A DNA stretch of 64,000 bases from Diphasiastrum complanatum (GCA_029204225.1 CM055096.1:74098919-74162918), one strand, 5' to 3'; positions 41,497 through 53,280 are shown, numbered from the stretch's first letter. Made by a program: numbers and translations. Notes: generated by a model from the letters alone, not told the origin.

Positions 41497-42776
41497 ATGG
41501 CGCCATCAAGAAAGTCGTGCTCCTCAATCGACTCTATGCTTCTATTCAACAAGAAAGATGATAATGGATTATGGGTGCCAAGAAAATATTCAAAAAACTC
41601 TTGGGTTTTGATGCATCCATCATCAAGAGGAGCATTTCGAAAAAAGCAAAAGGTCAAAACTATCATTTTGATCTTATTGGAAGGCCAGAATGTTGGATTC
41701 CAAAACATCATCAGGAGGAAAATCTATTTCTAAAATTCTAGTCCAACATGTATATATGCATTCAGAGATGAATGTGCAAGGATCCAACCATGAGGACCAC
41801 AAAAAAAACAACTTTGAGTATTGATATTTTACAATACTTTGATTTTTTTCATTCATTAATATCTATCAGTAAACTTGCCAATCTGATCATTTTTCTCTTG
41901 CAGATTTATATCCATCCAACATAAATGAATGGGAGCCCAGTGGATCTCTAGCAAGTGTGTTAGATGTTATTCACATTGATATTGAACAGCTGCAATTTAG
42001 AGGTAGAACTGCAAAAGATCTAGCTAATAGTGGGATCTTTTTTTATGAATCAATATACATTCCTGATACAAAAGAAGGTTTTGGACAAATAGAAGAGGTT
42101 GCTCCAGATGCTGCAGTTTTAGAATTATTTCGTTGCAAGCTATATAATAATGTAAAAAATTCATTAAAGATAAGCACGGGATCAAAAACAGTCAGATTGA
42201 GTTGGTTTATTTCTCTGGATATATTTGTGGGTTTCTTTTCAAGTGTCAATGTACACGAAATTCCAACTATGTTTGTATGCAAAAATTTATCAGATAGTTT
42301 ATTATCTGAACTTATGGATGAAGGTTGGGACAAAAAATCAGATGGAGAAATAGAATGCAGAATTAAAATGTCTTCCATGTGCTTTTGTTATCAAATTGAA
42401 AAACAAATGTTGAGCTTATGCTTCCATTATCAAAGATGGAAAAAACATAAAGGTAAATGGGTGCCACCACTCGATCAAGACTTGGAAGCCAGTGGACATT
42501 CAAAACAAAAAAATATTGAAATTATATACAATGATGTAGTTTTGACATCTGTTGAGGTGGAAGAGGATTGGAGTCTAAATTACATCAAGCGGAAACTATT
42601 GCTCTTACAAGATGATATACTTTCATACTACAGATTCATTTTCAATAATAAACTCATAAGTAACTATCAACACTCGATTCTTTATGAATAGTTTCTATCA
42701 AAACTTTCTCATACAATAGGTATGTTTAAGACATGAGCTCAAGATCAAATGCAGAGATATTGGCGAAACAATCTAG
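41497..42776 (+). CDS. Unrecognised gene family X, copy 2 (better preserved)
   Basis: I do not recognise the protein. Exon 1 starts M-A-P-S-R-K-S-C (41497). A frameshift near 41680 is needed to reach W-K-A-R-M-L-D-S-K...S-I-S-K-I-L-V-Q-H-V-Y-M-H, the segment matching copy 1. Exon 2 begins at 41904 after a TCTCTTGCAG acceptor (L-Y-P-S-N-I-N-E-W) and is open to 42691, over 250 codons. It includes F-F-Y-E-S-I-Y-I-P-D-T-K, P-T-M-F-V-C-K-N-L-S-D and E-V-E-E-D-W-S-L-N-Y-I-K-R-K-L. Exon 3 (42720-42776) is V-C-L-R-H-E-L-K-I-K-C-R-D-I-G-E-T-I plus TAG and aligns with copy 1 exon 3. The exon 2 donor and exon 1 donor are not canonical in phase, so this copy may also be damaged. It is flanked by type B repeats and copia B. 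Confidence 0.55.
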
Positions 42777-42867
42777 CTTATGGACAAACACTGAGATTTA
42801 TTATCAGCAAATACATGTCAATCATCATGTCTTTTTATCAATCTAAAAAATTGCATTCTAGTATTAC

Positions 42868-44314
42868 ACTATCCAAAATACCCGCTTGCAACCAATCACA
42901 TGCTTGTTGGAAGGAGGATCCACAAGCTCCCAAGTATTGTTGGTGATCAATGCATCATACTCTTGCTTCATAGCATTATACCACTCCTTGGTATTGAGTG
43001 CCTCTTGTACATTCTTTGTCTCTTCATGAGAGACATAAAAAACATAATTAGTGGAATCAAGATCCACTTGTTTGCCTTTGTCAACATATGAGAGCCTCTA
43101 TCTCTCATGGATCTTCTTGGTGAAAAAATCCGAGGAGAGTCTTCTTCAATTCTCGACCCCATCACATCATAATTGTCTTCAAAATCAATAATAGGTGATG
43201 CATCCATAGACTTCTTGATGTCGGCCTCTTCAAAAGATAAATGTTGATCTTCATGAAAGACAACATCTCTACTTTCAATAACTTGAGAAGTAGAGAGTAC
43301 AAAGGCTCTATAGGCCTTTTTGGTGGATGAGTATCCAACCATGATCCCTTTGCATACACTAGGATCTTCCTTCTTCCTTGTTTCCATGGGAATATGGGCA
43401 TAGCATATGCATCCAAAAACTCTAAGGTGATCAACCTTAGGCTTCTTCAAATATAAGATTTCATATGGTGACTTTCCTCCAAGAGCTATATGTGAGAGCC
43501 TATTGCAAAGATAATTTGCACAATTAATGGCTTCTCCCCAAAAATCTCTGAGCAAAGATGCCTCAATTCTCATAGATTTTGCACATTCACATAGAGATCT
43601 ATTCTTTCTCTCGGCCACTCCATTTTGAGATGGAGAATAGGCACAAGAGAACTCTCTTTTAATGCCTTCAAGCTCACAAAAATCATGAAATTTATTGGAG
43701 ATATATTCACCACCTCATCACATCTAAGAGCTTTAATCTTGAATGAGAATTTCTTCTTTACATAAGCTTTGAAAATAAAGAAATGATCAAACACCATAGA
43801 TTTAGAAGCAAGAAGATATATCCAAGTGAATCTTGTGAAATCATCAATGAAAGTAACAAAACAAGTGGCTCCTCCCTTGCTTATAGTTGATGAGAAATGC
43901 ACATCCGAGTGGATTAACTCCAAAGGATGCTTTCTTTTGATAGAAGATCTTGTAAATGGCTTTTTTGTGAGATTTAGCAATAGCACAAGCCTCACAAGGC
44001 TTAATCTTCTTAGAGAATGACTTTGGAAAGCCAATAGCTTTGGCCTCTTTGATCATAGAGAGCATGGATTTGTAGTTGGGATGTCCCAAACTCGCATGCC
44101 ATAATTCCTCCATAGAGAGCTTGTTCACAAGAGCAACATTACAAGCATTCACATATTCATTTGTATCTAGTTTATAGATGCCTCCAAATCTAGATACTAA
44201 TGCAAGGATCTCATCATTCTTCTTGATAGTACAAGTATCAACATTGAGTTTTACATCAAGGCCATTATCAAGCAATTGGCCAACACTAATGAGATTCTTA
44301 CTAAGCTTAGGCAC
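42868..44314 (-). pseudogene. Copia B GAG-pre-integrase and integrase
   Basis: Reads L-S-K-N-L-I-S-V-G-Q-L-L, L-W-H-A-S-L-G-H-P and C-E-A-C-A-I-A-K (HHCC). After a frameshift come H-S-D-V-H, F-V-T-F-I-D-D-F-T-R-F-T-W-I-Y and the altered L-R-C-D-E where the second Asp block is shifted. Then A-E-R-K-N-R-S-L, F-W-G-E-A-I-N and the post-integrase H-L-R-V-F-G-C, V-G-Y-S-S-T-K-K-A-Y and R-I-E-E-D-S-P-R. A short RT start ends it. Several frame changes make it inactive. Confidence 0.85.
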
Positions 44315-44342
44315 ATAAAGAACTTTAGAAAGAGAAAGAACT

Positions 44343-45331
44343 TTAGAGGATGCAAGCTTTTAAGGGAATGTTCCCTATGCCTTCAATAGGACATTCAAAA
44401 TCATTTGTAGTGTATATTGATTTCTTGACTCCATCATAAGGTGCAATAGAAGAGAAAGAATCCTTGGAGCTACACATATGTGAAGAGGCTCCATTATCAA
44501 TATACAATAAGCCGTCCTTCTTGAAAGGAGTGGATGAGAAGCTAGACACCAAAAGAGATCCCTCTCCATCACTTGCAATAGTGTCTTCCTTCTCATTGGT
44601 GATGTTGGCTTGCTTGAGTTGATTCTTCTTCTTGAAGCAATTGGTGGCATAATGGCCTTTCTTGCCACAATAAAAGCACTTGATCTTCTTCTTCTTGAGC
44701 TTGGATGATGAAGCATTAGAGGAATCATCTTCCTCCTCATCTTTGTCTTTGGATTTGGCTTTGTCCTTGCTTGAGGATTGTTGAAATTGGTTCTTTCTCC
44801 TCCCTTTGTGCTTGTCCTTGGCAAAGAGGGCTTTGCCATCATTATGAGTGAGAGAAAGCTTGTCCATCCTCAAGAGCTTGTACTCTTGTCTTGATTCTTC
44901 AGAAATTAGCACACTTTGGAGAGCCTCCAAACTTGGTAGCTCCTCCTTAATGGCATAGGATTGGACAGAGTTATCAAATTCACTTCTCAAGCCATTGAGA
45001 ATGACTTGGACTAGCTCATTTCGATTGATGGAATCCCCAATGCAAGCAAGCTCTCTATGAATATCTCTTACTCTCAAAACATAACTAGATGCACTCTCAT
45101 CACTCTTTTGGCTACTTTGAAAGATTTAATTTCTAAGAGTGAGAACCTAGAGGTGTTCTTAGCCTCATAGATAGTCTTGAGACAATCCCAAGCTTCTTTG
45201 GTTGTTGTACAAGTAACTATCTCCCTCAATATCTCATTAGAGACATTCATCTTAATGTAGTGGAGAGCCATCCTAGCTCTCTTTTTGTATTTTTGAACCT
45301 CTTGAAGAACTTGTGGTTTCTTCAAGGCCAA
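44343..45331 (-). pseudogene. Copia B gag-protease
   Basis: Two overlapping minus-strand frames. The first (45074-45331) has Y-K-K-R-A-R-M-A-L-H-Y-I-K and E-I-L-R-E-I-V-T-C-T-T-T-K-E-A-W-D. The second (44343-45077) has a Lys-rich stretch and the zinc knuckle C-F-Y-C-G-K-K-G-H-Y-A-T-N-C. It ends in a protease-like L-Y-I-D-N-G-A-S-S-H-M, where the usual DSG is DNG. The equivalent stretch in element C keeps DSG but lacks the knuckle. Confidence 0.85.
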
Positions 45332-46194
45332 GAACTATGTCCATCACGTCTTGAAGGATCAAGATGGACTCCATCCTCATCTTCCAAATTGAATAGTTTG
45401 AAGTGGACAATCTTTCACTTGGTTCCAACAAAGATGAACTCATTGAAGCCATTTAAAGTGAAGAAAACTCAAATGATGAACAATAAGTGTTGCTACACAC
45501 TCTCAATAGGATCCAATAATGAAGTACTATCTCCTCCTATGAAAGATTTACAACTATTTGTGAATAGATTCTCACTAGCTACTCAAATCTCTCTAAAACA
45601 AGGTCTATTTCACATCAAATGATGGACTATAGACAAATTTAGGATCATTTACTCTTTGCACGTGTGAAATATACTAAGTAACCAAATTTGACTCAAACTC
45701 AATGATATTGCCTGAAACAAATTGGCTATAATCTCAAAACAATGTCTAGATCACTTATAGATGAGATTGGTAACCATACAACTGTGAACAGAGATCTAAC
45801 AAGCAATCTCTTGACCAAACCAAATGTGTCCACCCAGGTCTAGGTGCCCTACCTAATCCTCTTCAAAAGCTTATAACTTTTGATTGGCTCAACCAAATGG
45901 AATGAAACTGATTGCATCAGAAACTAGACAAAAATAGCTTCAAAACAAGCTATCAAGCAAGATAAATGGATCAAGCATGAGAGAGAACTCTCAATCTGAA
46001 ATTGGATGTTCCTCACACATGTCTGAGCACCTGATTCCGTATAGTACTAGGTCAGACCCAATCAATGCCCTATTGATCTCTTTTGATCCAAAATTAGACA
46101 AGATAGCTAGGAAAATGGATCTTGACAATTTCTAGCTCAAGATTGATGAAAAGTTTTCACTTAAATAAATCAAAATACATGGTAACCTAAGGTA

Positions 46195-46207
46195 GGCTCT
46201 GATACCA
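46195..46207 (-). other. Primer-binding site of copia B
   Basis: Minus-strand TGGTATCAGAGCC directly after the LTR end ATCGACA. Confidence 0.9.
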
Positions 46208-46862
46208 TGTCGATTTCACACGTGTGGACTGTCCACAACATGTACTTGTGATCTCCTAAGGTGTGTAGATGCACCAAGATCAAGACTAGATTGAGATTCA
46301 AGATCTAGCTTTGATTCTATGACAAAAACACACTACTACATGCATTCAATTACTTCCAACTCTCACTCACATGTGTGGGAAGTGTTCCAAAAATAATCTA
46401 AGTAAAAACAAGCTACTCTCCTCAGGTAGAGAGAGAAAATCATCATGAGCTCTCGGGTAGAGAGTCAAAGCTAGAAACCAATTACTCACAAAATCCACTC
46501 AATCTCAAAATCAATTAGATCCAAATGAGAAGTACAATGATACTAGTAGATCCACGAGCTACCACTATGCTTAACTATGATTGGACCACACTTTTGCCTC
46601 CTCTTAATCCTATTGTACCATTGATCCACTCACCTCTAAATTCTATTGGACCATTTTCAAGCAAACTTCAAATTCTATTGGACCCCTCAAGGTTCCACTT
46701 CTATATCCTATTGGACCTCTTAAATTTCATCAAACAAAGGTATTACACTTGTCTACACTCTAATTGGCACGAGTTTAGCCTCTTACTCTATTTTGGCTAA
46801 ATAGTGCATTACAAGTGGAAATGGGTAATTTGTCATCTATGCCAAATTTGGTCCTATCAACA
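46208..46862 (-). repeat. 5' LTR of copia B
   Basis: 655 bp from TGTTGATAGGAC (minus strand, starting at 46862) to ATCGACA. The last 25 bp carry CCACACGTGTGAA, one half-variant of the TTCACACGTGTGAA palindrome found across 45-59.5 kb. Confidence 0.75.
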
Positions 46863-46966
46863 TCCTACACCTAGATGCTTGATATAAAAAACATAAGACC
46901 CCTATATCTAACATAGATAATCTTTTTTAATTCTTCACATCAATTATCTCAACAATCAAGAGGATA

Positions 46967-48006
46967 GTGGTCGAGAATCAAGATGATCTTGATTTTGAGG
47001 AGAAGCCTAATGAGGAGCTTGAACCAAGTCAACCTATCACACCTAGAAGATCATCAAGGCTAAGGATTGTGCCAAAAAGGCTCATATATCCAAGAAAGGT
47101 GCAGCAAGTTGAGGTTAATCCATCCACTTCTTTTGCTCTTATGTCAATTTTTTATGAACCTTCAAGACTCAGAAGAATCTGATGCTTTGAGCTCAAAATA
47201 ATGGTACTCGAGCTATGGTAGATGTGTATAGATCTTTGATGGATAATGGCACTTGGATCCTTGCTAATAGAACTTCTAAGAATGTAATAGGTTAAATGGG
47301 TGTTCAAACTCAAGCTAAATTTAGATGGAAGCATAAGCAAACACAAGGCAAGTTGCCAAAGGATATGCTCAAGTGGAGGGCATAGATTATGTGGAGACAT
47401 TTGCACCCATGGCCAAGATGGTCACAATAAGGTTAATTCTTGCTCTTTGCCTATCATCTTGGATGGATGCTTTGTCAACTGGAGGTGTCAAATGCATTTC
47501 TTAACGGTTTATTGGAAGAAGACATCCTTATGGAGCAGCCCCAAGGATTCATCAAGCTTGGGTTGGAGGACAAGGTTTGTCATCTACAAAAGAGCATCTA
47601 TGGCTTGAAGCAAGCCTCTAGGTCTTGGAATTCATGACTACATGACTATCTTATTTCACTTGGTTTCTCTCAAAGTGAGTATGATCCTAGATTATATCTT
47701 AAGTTTTATGATCATGGTATTGTACTCTTGTTAATCTATGTCGATGATATCATCCTTAGTTGTGATAGTATTGTTGGAATCAAGAAAGTCAAGATAGATC
47801 TTTCACTAGAGTTCAAGATGGTAGATCTAGGTGATCTCCATTATATTTTGGGCATATTCATTAGAGGGTATGATTTTATCTTCATTTGTCAAACAAACTA
47901 TGCTCAAAGTTTTCTAAAGAAGTTTAAGATGCAAGATTGCAAGTATGTAGAAACTCCCATGGAGCAAGATGTAAAAGTTCTAAAGAAGATGATGAAAGAT
48001 CCTTAA
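46967..48006 (+). pseudogene. Copia E reverse transcriptase fragment
   Basis: Post-integrase linker T-P-R-R-S-S-R-L-R-I-V-P-K-R-L, then RT broken by stops and frameshifts. Recognisable parts are [42 protein letters not shown] and L-L-I-Y-V-D-D-I-I-L-S with intact YVDD. It ends M-Q-D-C-K-Y-V-E-T-P-M and then a TAA. No RNase H was seen between here and the LTR at 48677. Its 5' neighbour is the inverted LTR of copia B, so its own gag-integrase half is missing. Confidence 0.85.
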
Positions 48007-48676
48007 TTTAGCCTTTCCTTGCATGTGCATGAGTAACTGCTCCCACATGGCAAGTGGATGTTCACACGTGTGTATAGAGTACTAGAAGATAAGAGTTGAC
48101 CATTTTCCTTAGATCCTATTTTGTATGAAATATTCCTATATTGTAGGAGACTAGCTTTTTGGATTTTAGCCATATTCTAGAAGGTCAACTTTTGGATAAG
48201 GATCAAGGATGGATCAAATGGATAGATCTGAGTGATGTGGCACTCTTCACAAGTGTGAAGACCTGCTGGACTGTACCAGACTCGTAGATGTACTTGATCC
48301 ATAAAAGGATCACCATTTTGCTAAGAAGTTTGATGAGACTTTTGCATTCTACACTTTTGTGAAATTTCTAGTCATTTGTCTTGTGATTTCTATGAGTGAT
48401 TGCTATCTAGGACTATTGTACTTGTTGTTTCAGGTGCAGGCCATACTGTGGACAGTACTCCACACGTGTGAGGCCGCTCTTACTAATTTATGATGTGTTG
48501 ATCCATTGCTCTTGCTTAAATCCATGTGTAGTGAATCTAGATCAAGATCTTATGTGTAGAACTTGATAGATCCATTGATTAAGCAACCAATAACTCTCTA
48601 TGATTGTTAAGTACAATCATTATTGTCCTAAAAATTGTAAAATTTATCACGTTAGATCACTAGTTGTGAGGAGGAG
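48007..48676 (+). other. Copia E 3' non-coding region and polypurine tract
   Basis: Non-coding. It carries variants of the G-box palindrome at about 48061 (TTCACACGTGTG) and 48460 (CCACACGTGTGAG). It ends with GTGAGGAGGAG, a polypurine tract, directly before TGTTAAAATTC. Confidence 0.6.
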
Positions 48677-49278
48677 TGTTAAAATTCACAATCTAGTTTG
48701 GAGCATTTTTGGTCACATGCATTGTAATTGGCACAATGGCCATGTAAATAGATGCCACACATGCCAAATAACATAGGATGCTTTTCCAAAGTCTTATTAT
48801 ACATCCTACATTGTAAAGGCACCTTTGAAATAAGGCCAAAGAGTGCTTAGATAGGGTAGAGATAATATAGGAGCCAAAAATAGTATGTTTTTCATTGTTT
48901 TGGATCTCGAGATCAAGGACCCTAATTAGGGTGGATCCAACGATCAATTTGGATGGATGTTATGGTTAGGGTATTAAAATTATAGAGAAGCCCTAAAATT
49001 CTCAAATTCGAGCTACTAATCTATAAATATGTGATGGTTTCTCCATCAATTTATGAGTAAAAGATTGGTTTTCAATCTACCAATGTTGTTGGTGATCTAA
49101 ATATTTGATATTTGCTATTTGTGTTGAGTAACCTGGATTTTTGAGATTAATTTGGAAGTTCAGGTATTGTACTCTACCTGTGGCAGTCCGTACTTTCACG
49201 CGTGTGAAGGAAATTGCATGAATTTGAGCCTTCAAGTAGAGTTCAAGCCAAGGTGAAGCTATTGAATCACTAAATTGG
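48677..49278 (+). repeat. 3' LTR of copia E, interrupted by element C
   Basis: Begins TGTTAAAATTCACAATC after the polypurine tract. It contains a TTCACGCGTGTGAA palindrome variant at 49195-49208. Element C is inserted at 49279; no continuation of this LTR was recognised after 54267, so the LTR may instead end near 49215. Confidence 0.6.
49274..49278 (+). repeat. Left target-site duplication ATTGG of element C
   Basis: ATTGG precedes TGTTAAAAATTG; the same five bases follow the 3' LTR at 54263-54267. Confidence 0.88.
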
Positions 49279-50141
49279 TGTTAAAAATTGTAAAACATAT
49301 TTATCATCTGTTGTTAATGTTTGGGGGATCCTACCCATGTAAATATTTTGTAGATATCCAAGGTATGTGAATTGAGCACATATCCTTGTAGAATAGGGCG
49401 AGTTTGGGTTAGATAGATCAAATTCCAGTGACATGCATAAAGTCTAGTTGATCTAGTATGATATGCAATAATGCTGACAATGTCTAGTTTGACATGCATA
49501 TAGAGATTCACATGGAATTGGTCAATTATGACCTTGTAAAAACTTGAGCCACAATAAATGCATAATGTCCTAAGTTTCCATAGTGACATGCAAAGCATGC
49601 AATCACTCTAATGGACACATGCATGTAGATTTGTACATGTCTAGTTGAGAAATTGCCATTTGGAGAAAGTAGGTAGAAGTTAGGTGCAACCTGTGCATGC
49701 TAGCAGTTAGGTGTCAAGTTAATAGTTGTTTGCACTTGAATAGGTGTATGATGTGCATTGAATGCAAGGAGTACCACGAATTTTGGCTCTCCTATATATG
49801 TACATATCATTCTCATTTACAAAGTGATGAAGAACCAAAGTTTTGTAGCTATCTCATGCCATTTTGAATCTAAACAAATATTGCTTGTTATCTCTCTAGC
49901 TCTCTCTCTCTCTCTAACTCGTGTTGAGGCTACACTGAAATCTTGTATTTTTATTCATTCTTTGATTCATTGCTATTATATTCTGTTGATTAACATGCTA
50001 GATTGTGAATTAGCCATTTCTTCTGAACTAGATTTTGTTGATCAATCTAGAATCAGGTTATAGTGCCAATCACAAAACTTAATCAAGATCAGTCACTCTT
50101 GTGGACATTCCCCACACGTGTGAATTCTGGAATTTTCAACA
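49279..50141 (+). repeat. 5' LTR of element C
   Basis: 863 bp, TGTTAAAAATTG...TTTTCAACA. It has a TATATATG box candidate at 49793-49800 and a CCCACACGTGTGAA palindrome variant 18 bp before its end. It differs from the 3' LTR by scattered substitutions and small indels, including a 9-bp indel in GAGGCTA(ATGCTCATA)CACTG. Confidence 0.92.
49793..49800 (+). promoter_or_regulatory. Candidate TATA box in element C 5' LTR
   Basis: CTATATATG, identical in the 3' LTR at 53903-53910. About 1.1 kb upstream of the element ORF and within the expected U3 region. Confidence 0.4.
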
Positions 50142-50154
50142 TGGTATCAGAGCC
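50142..50154 (+). other. Primer-binding site of element C
   Basis: TGGTATCAGAGCC directly after the LTR end TTTTCAACA. Confidence 0.93.
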
Positions 50155-50907
50155 ACATTAAGCTTTGCATGCTAACAACTCTGATTGTACAAGAAACTGA
50201 GAGCTAAATCAAGCAAAAAAGCAGTTTTGCACTTTTTCTACCTTTCTCTGAAGTGTATTTGGATCAAATCGGACTTGAACTGAATTTTTAGACCTGAATT
50301 CAGGTAGTACGGAATTTTGGAATTTTGCACATGTGAAAATCAGAGTTTTTCAGTCCCTTTGTTCTCCTTACTTATAGATCCAAAGATAGAAGTGTTATAG
50401 CTTGATGGAAAGCATTTGATCCGTACTTTTCATAAAAATTGAAATCAAACCAATCTGATGTGTCTAGCAAGAGTTATAAGCTCTTAAAGAGGATAGGGAT
50501 AGGTCCAAAATCTGAGTGACAACATTTTGATTTGATTCAATTATACTTTGTTCTGAATCCATTGTTTTGAGCATCCTACACAAGAAACTAAAGATCAAGA
50601 CTAAGTTTGAAGTAATTGAACACCCTTTGAGTCTTTTGAGTGTCAATAGAGTTTTCTTTTGTTGCATTTCACACATGCCAAAAGTAGGATTCAAACTAAC
50701 CAAAGTGTCTCAATCCACCTTTGTATTTGATCTAGTTAGCTTGTCTTGTGGAATATTTGAGATCTGTCTCAAATATAGTTGCATGTGTTTCACATAGGAT
50801 GGTAGTACATTTTTTAAAATACCTATAGTGAAAGAGAGCAGCAACTCTAAGTCAGATAGGATCAAGCTCAAACATATTGCAGTCCCATTACAAGAGTCTT
50901 CACATTC

Positions 50908-53280
50908 ATGGCATCTATAGGAGATTGTCTCTTTCAAACTAGTGAAAGACTATACCCCTTTAACTATTCAGTTTGGAAGGATAGGATAGAATTCTTGTTG
51001 ATTATCTATGGTGTAATGGATATTGTAACTGGAATTGAAGTTGAACCTGCAGCTTTTGATGAGGCTCAAAGATTCAAGAAGAGAGCAAGAATTGCTCTAC
51101 ATATCATCAAATTGAACATCTTTGATGAGATGTTGAGAGAGATTAGTTCATGCACCTTAGCAAAGGAGACTTGGGAGACTCTGAAGAACCTTCAAGAAGC
51201 CGAGATCAAGTCAAGAAAGAGGAGTAAGAGCCAGTACTCTCGTGCCTTCACCAAGAAAAAAGCAAAGAACAAAGACTATGGTGGAGTAGAAGATGAGTCA
51301 GCTCATCCTTCTAACTTCAAGAAGAAGACACAAGAAGTTCAAACCAGTTGTATCATAGAAGACTCACATGCAAGTTGTGGAGAGGCATCTCTTCTGATGT
51401 CTAGTTTTTCTTCTTTATCCTTTAATGATGTATCATGGTATATTGATAGTGGAGCAACAACTCATATGAGTTGCTCCAAAGGTTCTTTTGTTTCTATTGA
51501 ATCTATTCTAGATCCTAAGAAATCAATATACACAGTAGTTGGTGATGCATGTGCAATTGAAGGTGTTGGAAGTTGTTCCTTAAAACTTACATCTTCTATG
51601 AATTTTACACTTTCCAATGTTCTCTATGTGCCTAATCTCACAAAGAGTGTGATTAGTGTAGGAAATTTGTTAGATGATGGTTATGAACTGGATCTCAATA
51701 TCAATGGTTGTTTCATAAAGAAAGAAGATAAGATCCTTGCAAGTGGATCTAGACATGGAGGTATTTTCAAGCTAGATGTGCATGAAAATTCAAGTTTATG
51801 TGATGTTGCATTGATGACTTATGTTTCCAAGGAGGAGCTATGGCATAGGAAGTTGTATGTTTCCAACTTCAGGTCTATGCCTATTATAGTCAAAAAGATC
51901 AAGCCAAGAGTGGCTTATTCTATGGCAAAATCACTTATGGATCCATATTTAATGTCTTCTAAAAAGACAGAACATTCTATGGAGTTGGAACATTCCGATG
52001 TTCATCTTTCTTTATCAGTAAGCAAGGAAGGTGTTTCTTGCTTTGCATGTACTATTGATGGATCCACAAGTTACATTTGGCTGTGTCTTGTCTCTTCAAG
52101 TTTTTTGGTGCATGTGTATGTTCCATCATGCAAAATTTTATGGAGTTATGAAGCTAATGAAAGGAGTGCACTTTATGAAGTCTTGTTCAGTTATAAGCCT
52201 AAGGTTGTATACCTCAGTGTTCTTGAAGACTATTGCTTTGTATGTGGTTTCTTGGAAAGAAAGAAGGATGGTGATCCTAGTCTGTGGATCATGGTTGGAT
52301 GCTTATCCACCAAGAAAGGCTACATAGCCTTTACACTCTCTATCTCGAAGGTGTTTGAGCATGGAAAAGTTCTTGATTTTGAAGATCTATTTTCTATCTT
52401 GGAAGTGGCCGAGAGCACAGTGTCTCATAGTGCATCACAAGTCATTACTATGGCAAGTAATCAAGTTGTGATGAGGTCAAGGTTTGAGGAGGAGTATCCT
52501 CAACATGCATGTCCAAGGAGACCTTCATCATTGTACAAGGCCGAGTCCTTGTTTATCTTATTTCATGGAAAAGAAAAGATAAGTAAAGGTGGTATTCATT
52601 TTGTTTTACTCACCTATTGTTCTTTTTCTTTGATTAATGATGTATCTTGCTTAATTGAGATTTGCTTATCTCAAAGATCAAGTAAGACTATTATGTTTTT
52701 GAATGAAGTCTTTAGTTTGAAATTAATTCTTGTCTTTTGTGACTTGATTATGTTTCCAAAACATCTAGAAAGCAAGATGTTGTACCATCATTTGTATGCT
52801 CTTAAATTGAGTAAGAGCAAGTATGAGTTTAGTACTCATAGTTTGAAAAAAGGAGTTTTTTCATGTATTGAGGCATATTGTAAACTTCTTGTGAGGTTAA
52901 GTGAAGCATCCACTGAGGACACTTACACCCTCAAGAAAGTATTTAGGCTTAATTTGATCAATTTTGAGTATGGTTTCAAGATTAGATCCATTTTGGATAG
53001 AGTTCATATTTTTTGGACTAGTGAAGCTAGTATGCTTAATTTTGAATATTGCTCATGGTACAATCTTGATCTTTATGATCTTTGTGGCCATGATGAGGCA
53101 TGGAAGCCTCGGTTTTTTCAATTTTTCTTGCAGCCAACTTTATGCATGTGGACTTTGCATGCCCAGGATCGACATCAGACATGCAGGAGGTACATTGGCA
53201 TAGTAGCAGGTTGGTGGAATATTTTTCAAAGGCATTTGGAAAAGGTTTCTATCAAAGAGAACTTATCGTGGATTTGGTAA
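50908..53280 (+). CDS. Element C 790-aa Gag-protease-novel domain protein
   Basis: Starts at an ATG (M-A-S-I-G-D-C-L-F). Residues ~10-110: copia gag (N-Y-S-V-W-K-D-R-I-E, F-K-K-R-A-R-I-A-L-H, L-R-E-I-S-S-C-T-L-A-K-E-T-W). No zinc knuckle. Residues ~175-270: protease with Y-I-D-S-G-A-T-T-H-M and V-L-Y-V-P-N-L. Residues ~310-400: GAG-pre-integrase and integrase remnants (L-W-H-R-K-L, H-S-D-V-H), lacking the second Asp and the Glu. Residues ~430-540: post-integrase remnant (Y-K-P-K-V-V-Y-L, V-G-C-L-S-T-K-K-G-Y). Residues ~540-740: unknown domain with F-H-G-K-E-K, Y-A-L-K-L-S-K-S-K, H-S-L-K, C-K-L-L-V-R-L-S-E-A-S-T-E-D-T-Y and C-G-H-D-E-A-W-K-P-R. The frame is uninterrupted although its pol enzymes are dead, which hints at selection or recent origin. 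Confidence 0.85.
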   Translation: MASIGDCLFQTSERLYPFNYSVWKDRIEFLLIIYGVMDIVTGIEVEPAAFDEAQRFKKRARIALHIIKLNIFDEMLREISSCTLAKETWETLKNLQEAEIKSRKRSKSQYSRAFTKKKAKNKDYGGVEDESAHPSNFKKKTQEVQTSCIIEDSHASCGEASLLMSSFSSLSFNDVSWYIDSGATTHMSCSKGSFVSIESILDPKKSIYTVVGDACAIEGVGSCSLKLTSSMNFTLSNVLYVPNLTKSVISVGNLLDDGYELDLNINGCFIKKEDKILASGSRHGGIFKLDVHENSSLCDVALMTYVSKEELWHRKLYVSNFRSMPIIVKKIKPRVAYSMAKSLMDPYLMSSKKTEHSMELEHSDVHLSLSVSKEGVSCFACTIDGSTSYIWLCLVSSSFLVHVYVPSCKILWSYEANERSALYEVLFSYKPKVVYLSVLEDYCFVCGFLERKKDGDPSLWIMVGCLSTKKGYIAFTLSISKVFEHGKVLDFEDLFSILEVAESTVSHSASQVITMASNQVVMRSRFEEEYPQHACPRRPSSLYKAESLFILFHGKEKISKGGIHFVLLTYCSFSLINDVSCLIEICLSQRSSKTIMFLNEVFSLKLILVFCDLIMFPKHLESKMLYHHLYALKLSKSKYEFSTHSLKKGVFSCIEAYCKLLVRLSEASTEDTYTLKKVFRLNLINFEYGFKIRSILDRVHIFWTSEASMLNFEYCSWYNLDLYDLCGHDEAWKPRFFQFFLQPTLCMWTLHAQDRHQTCRRYIGIVAGWWNIFQRHLEKVSIKENLSWIW

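Larger units (their letters stand above)
42866..46862 (-). mobile_element. Copia element B, 3'-truncated
   Basis: Minus-strand copia with 5' LTR (46208-46862), primer site, gag with zinc knuckle, protease, integrase and the first RT residues (W-E-L-V-D-P-P-S-N-K). It breaks off near 42866 next to gene X copy 2; the rest of RT, RNase H and 3' LTR are missing. Gag and protease are close relatives of those in element C, so B shows what a fuller member of that lineage looks like. Confidence 0.87.
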
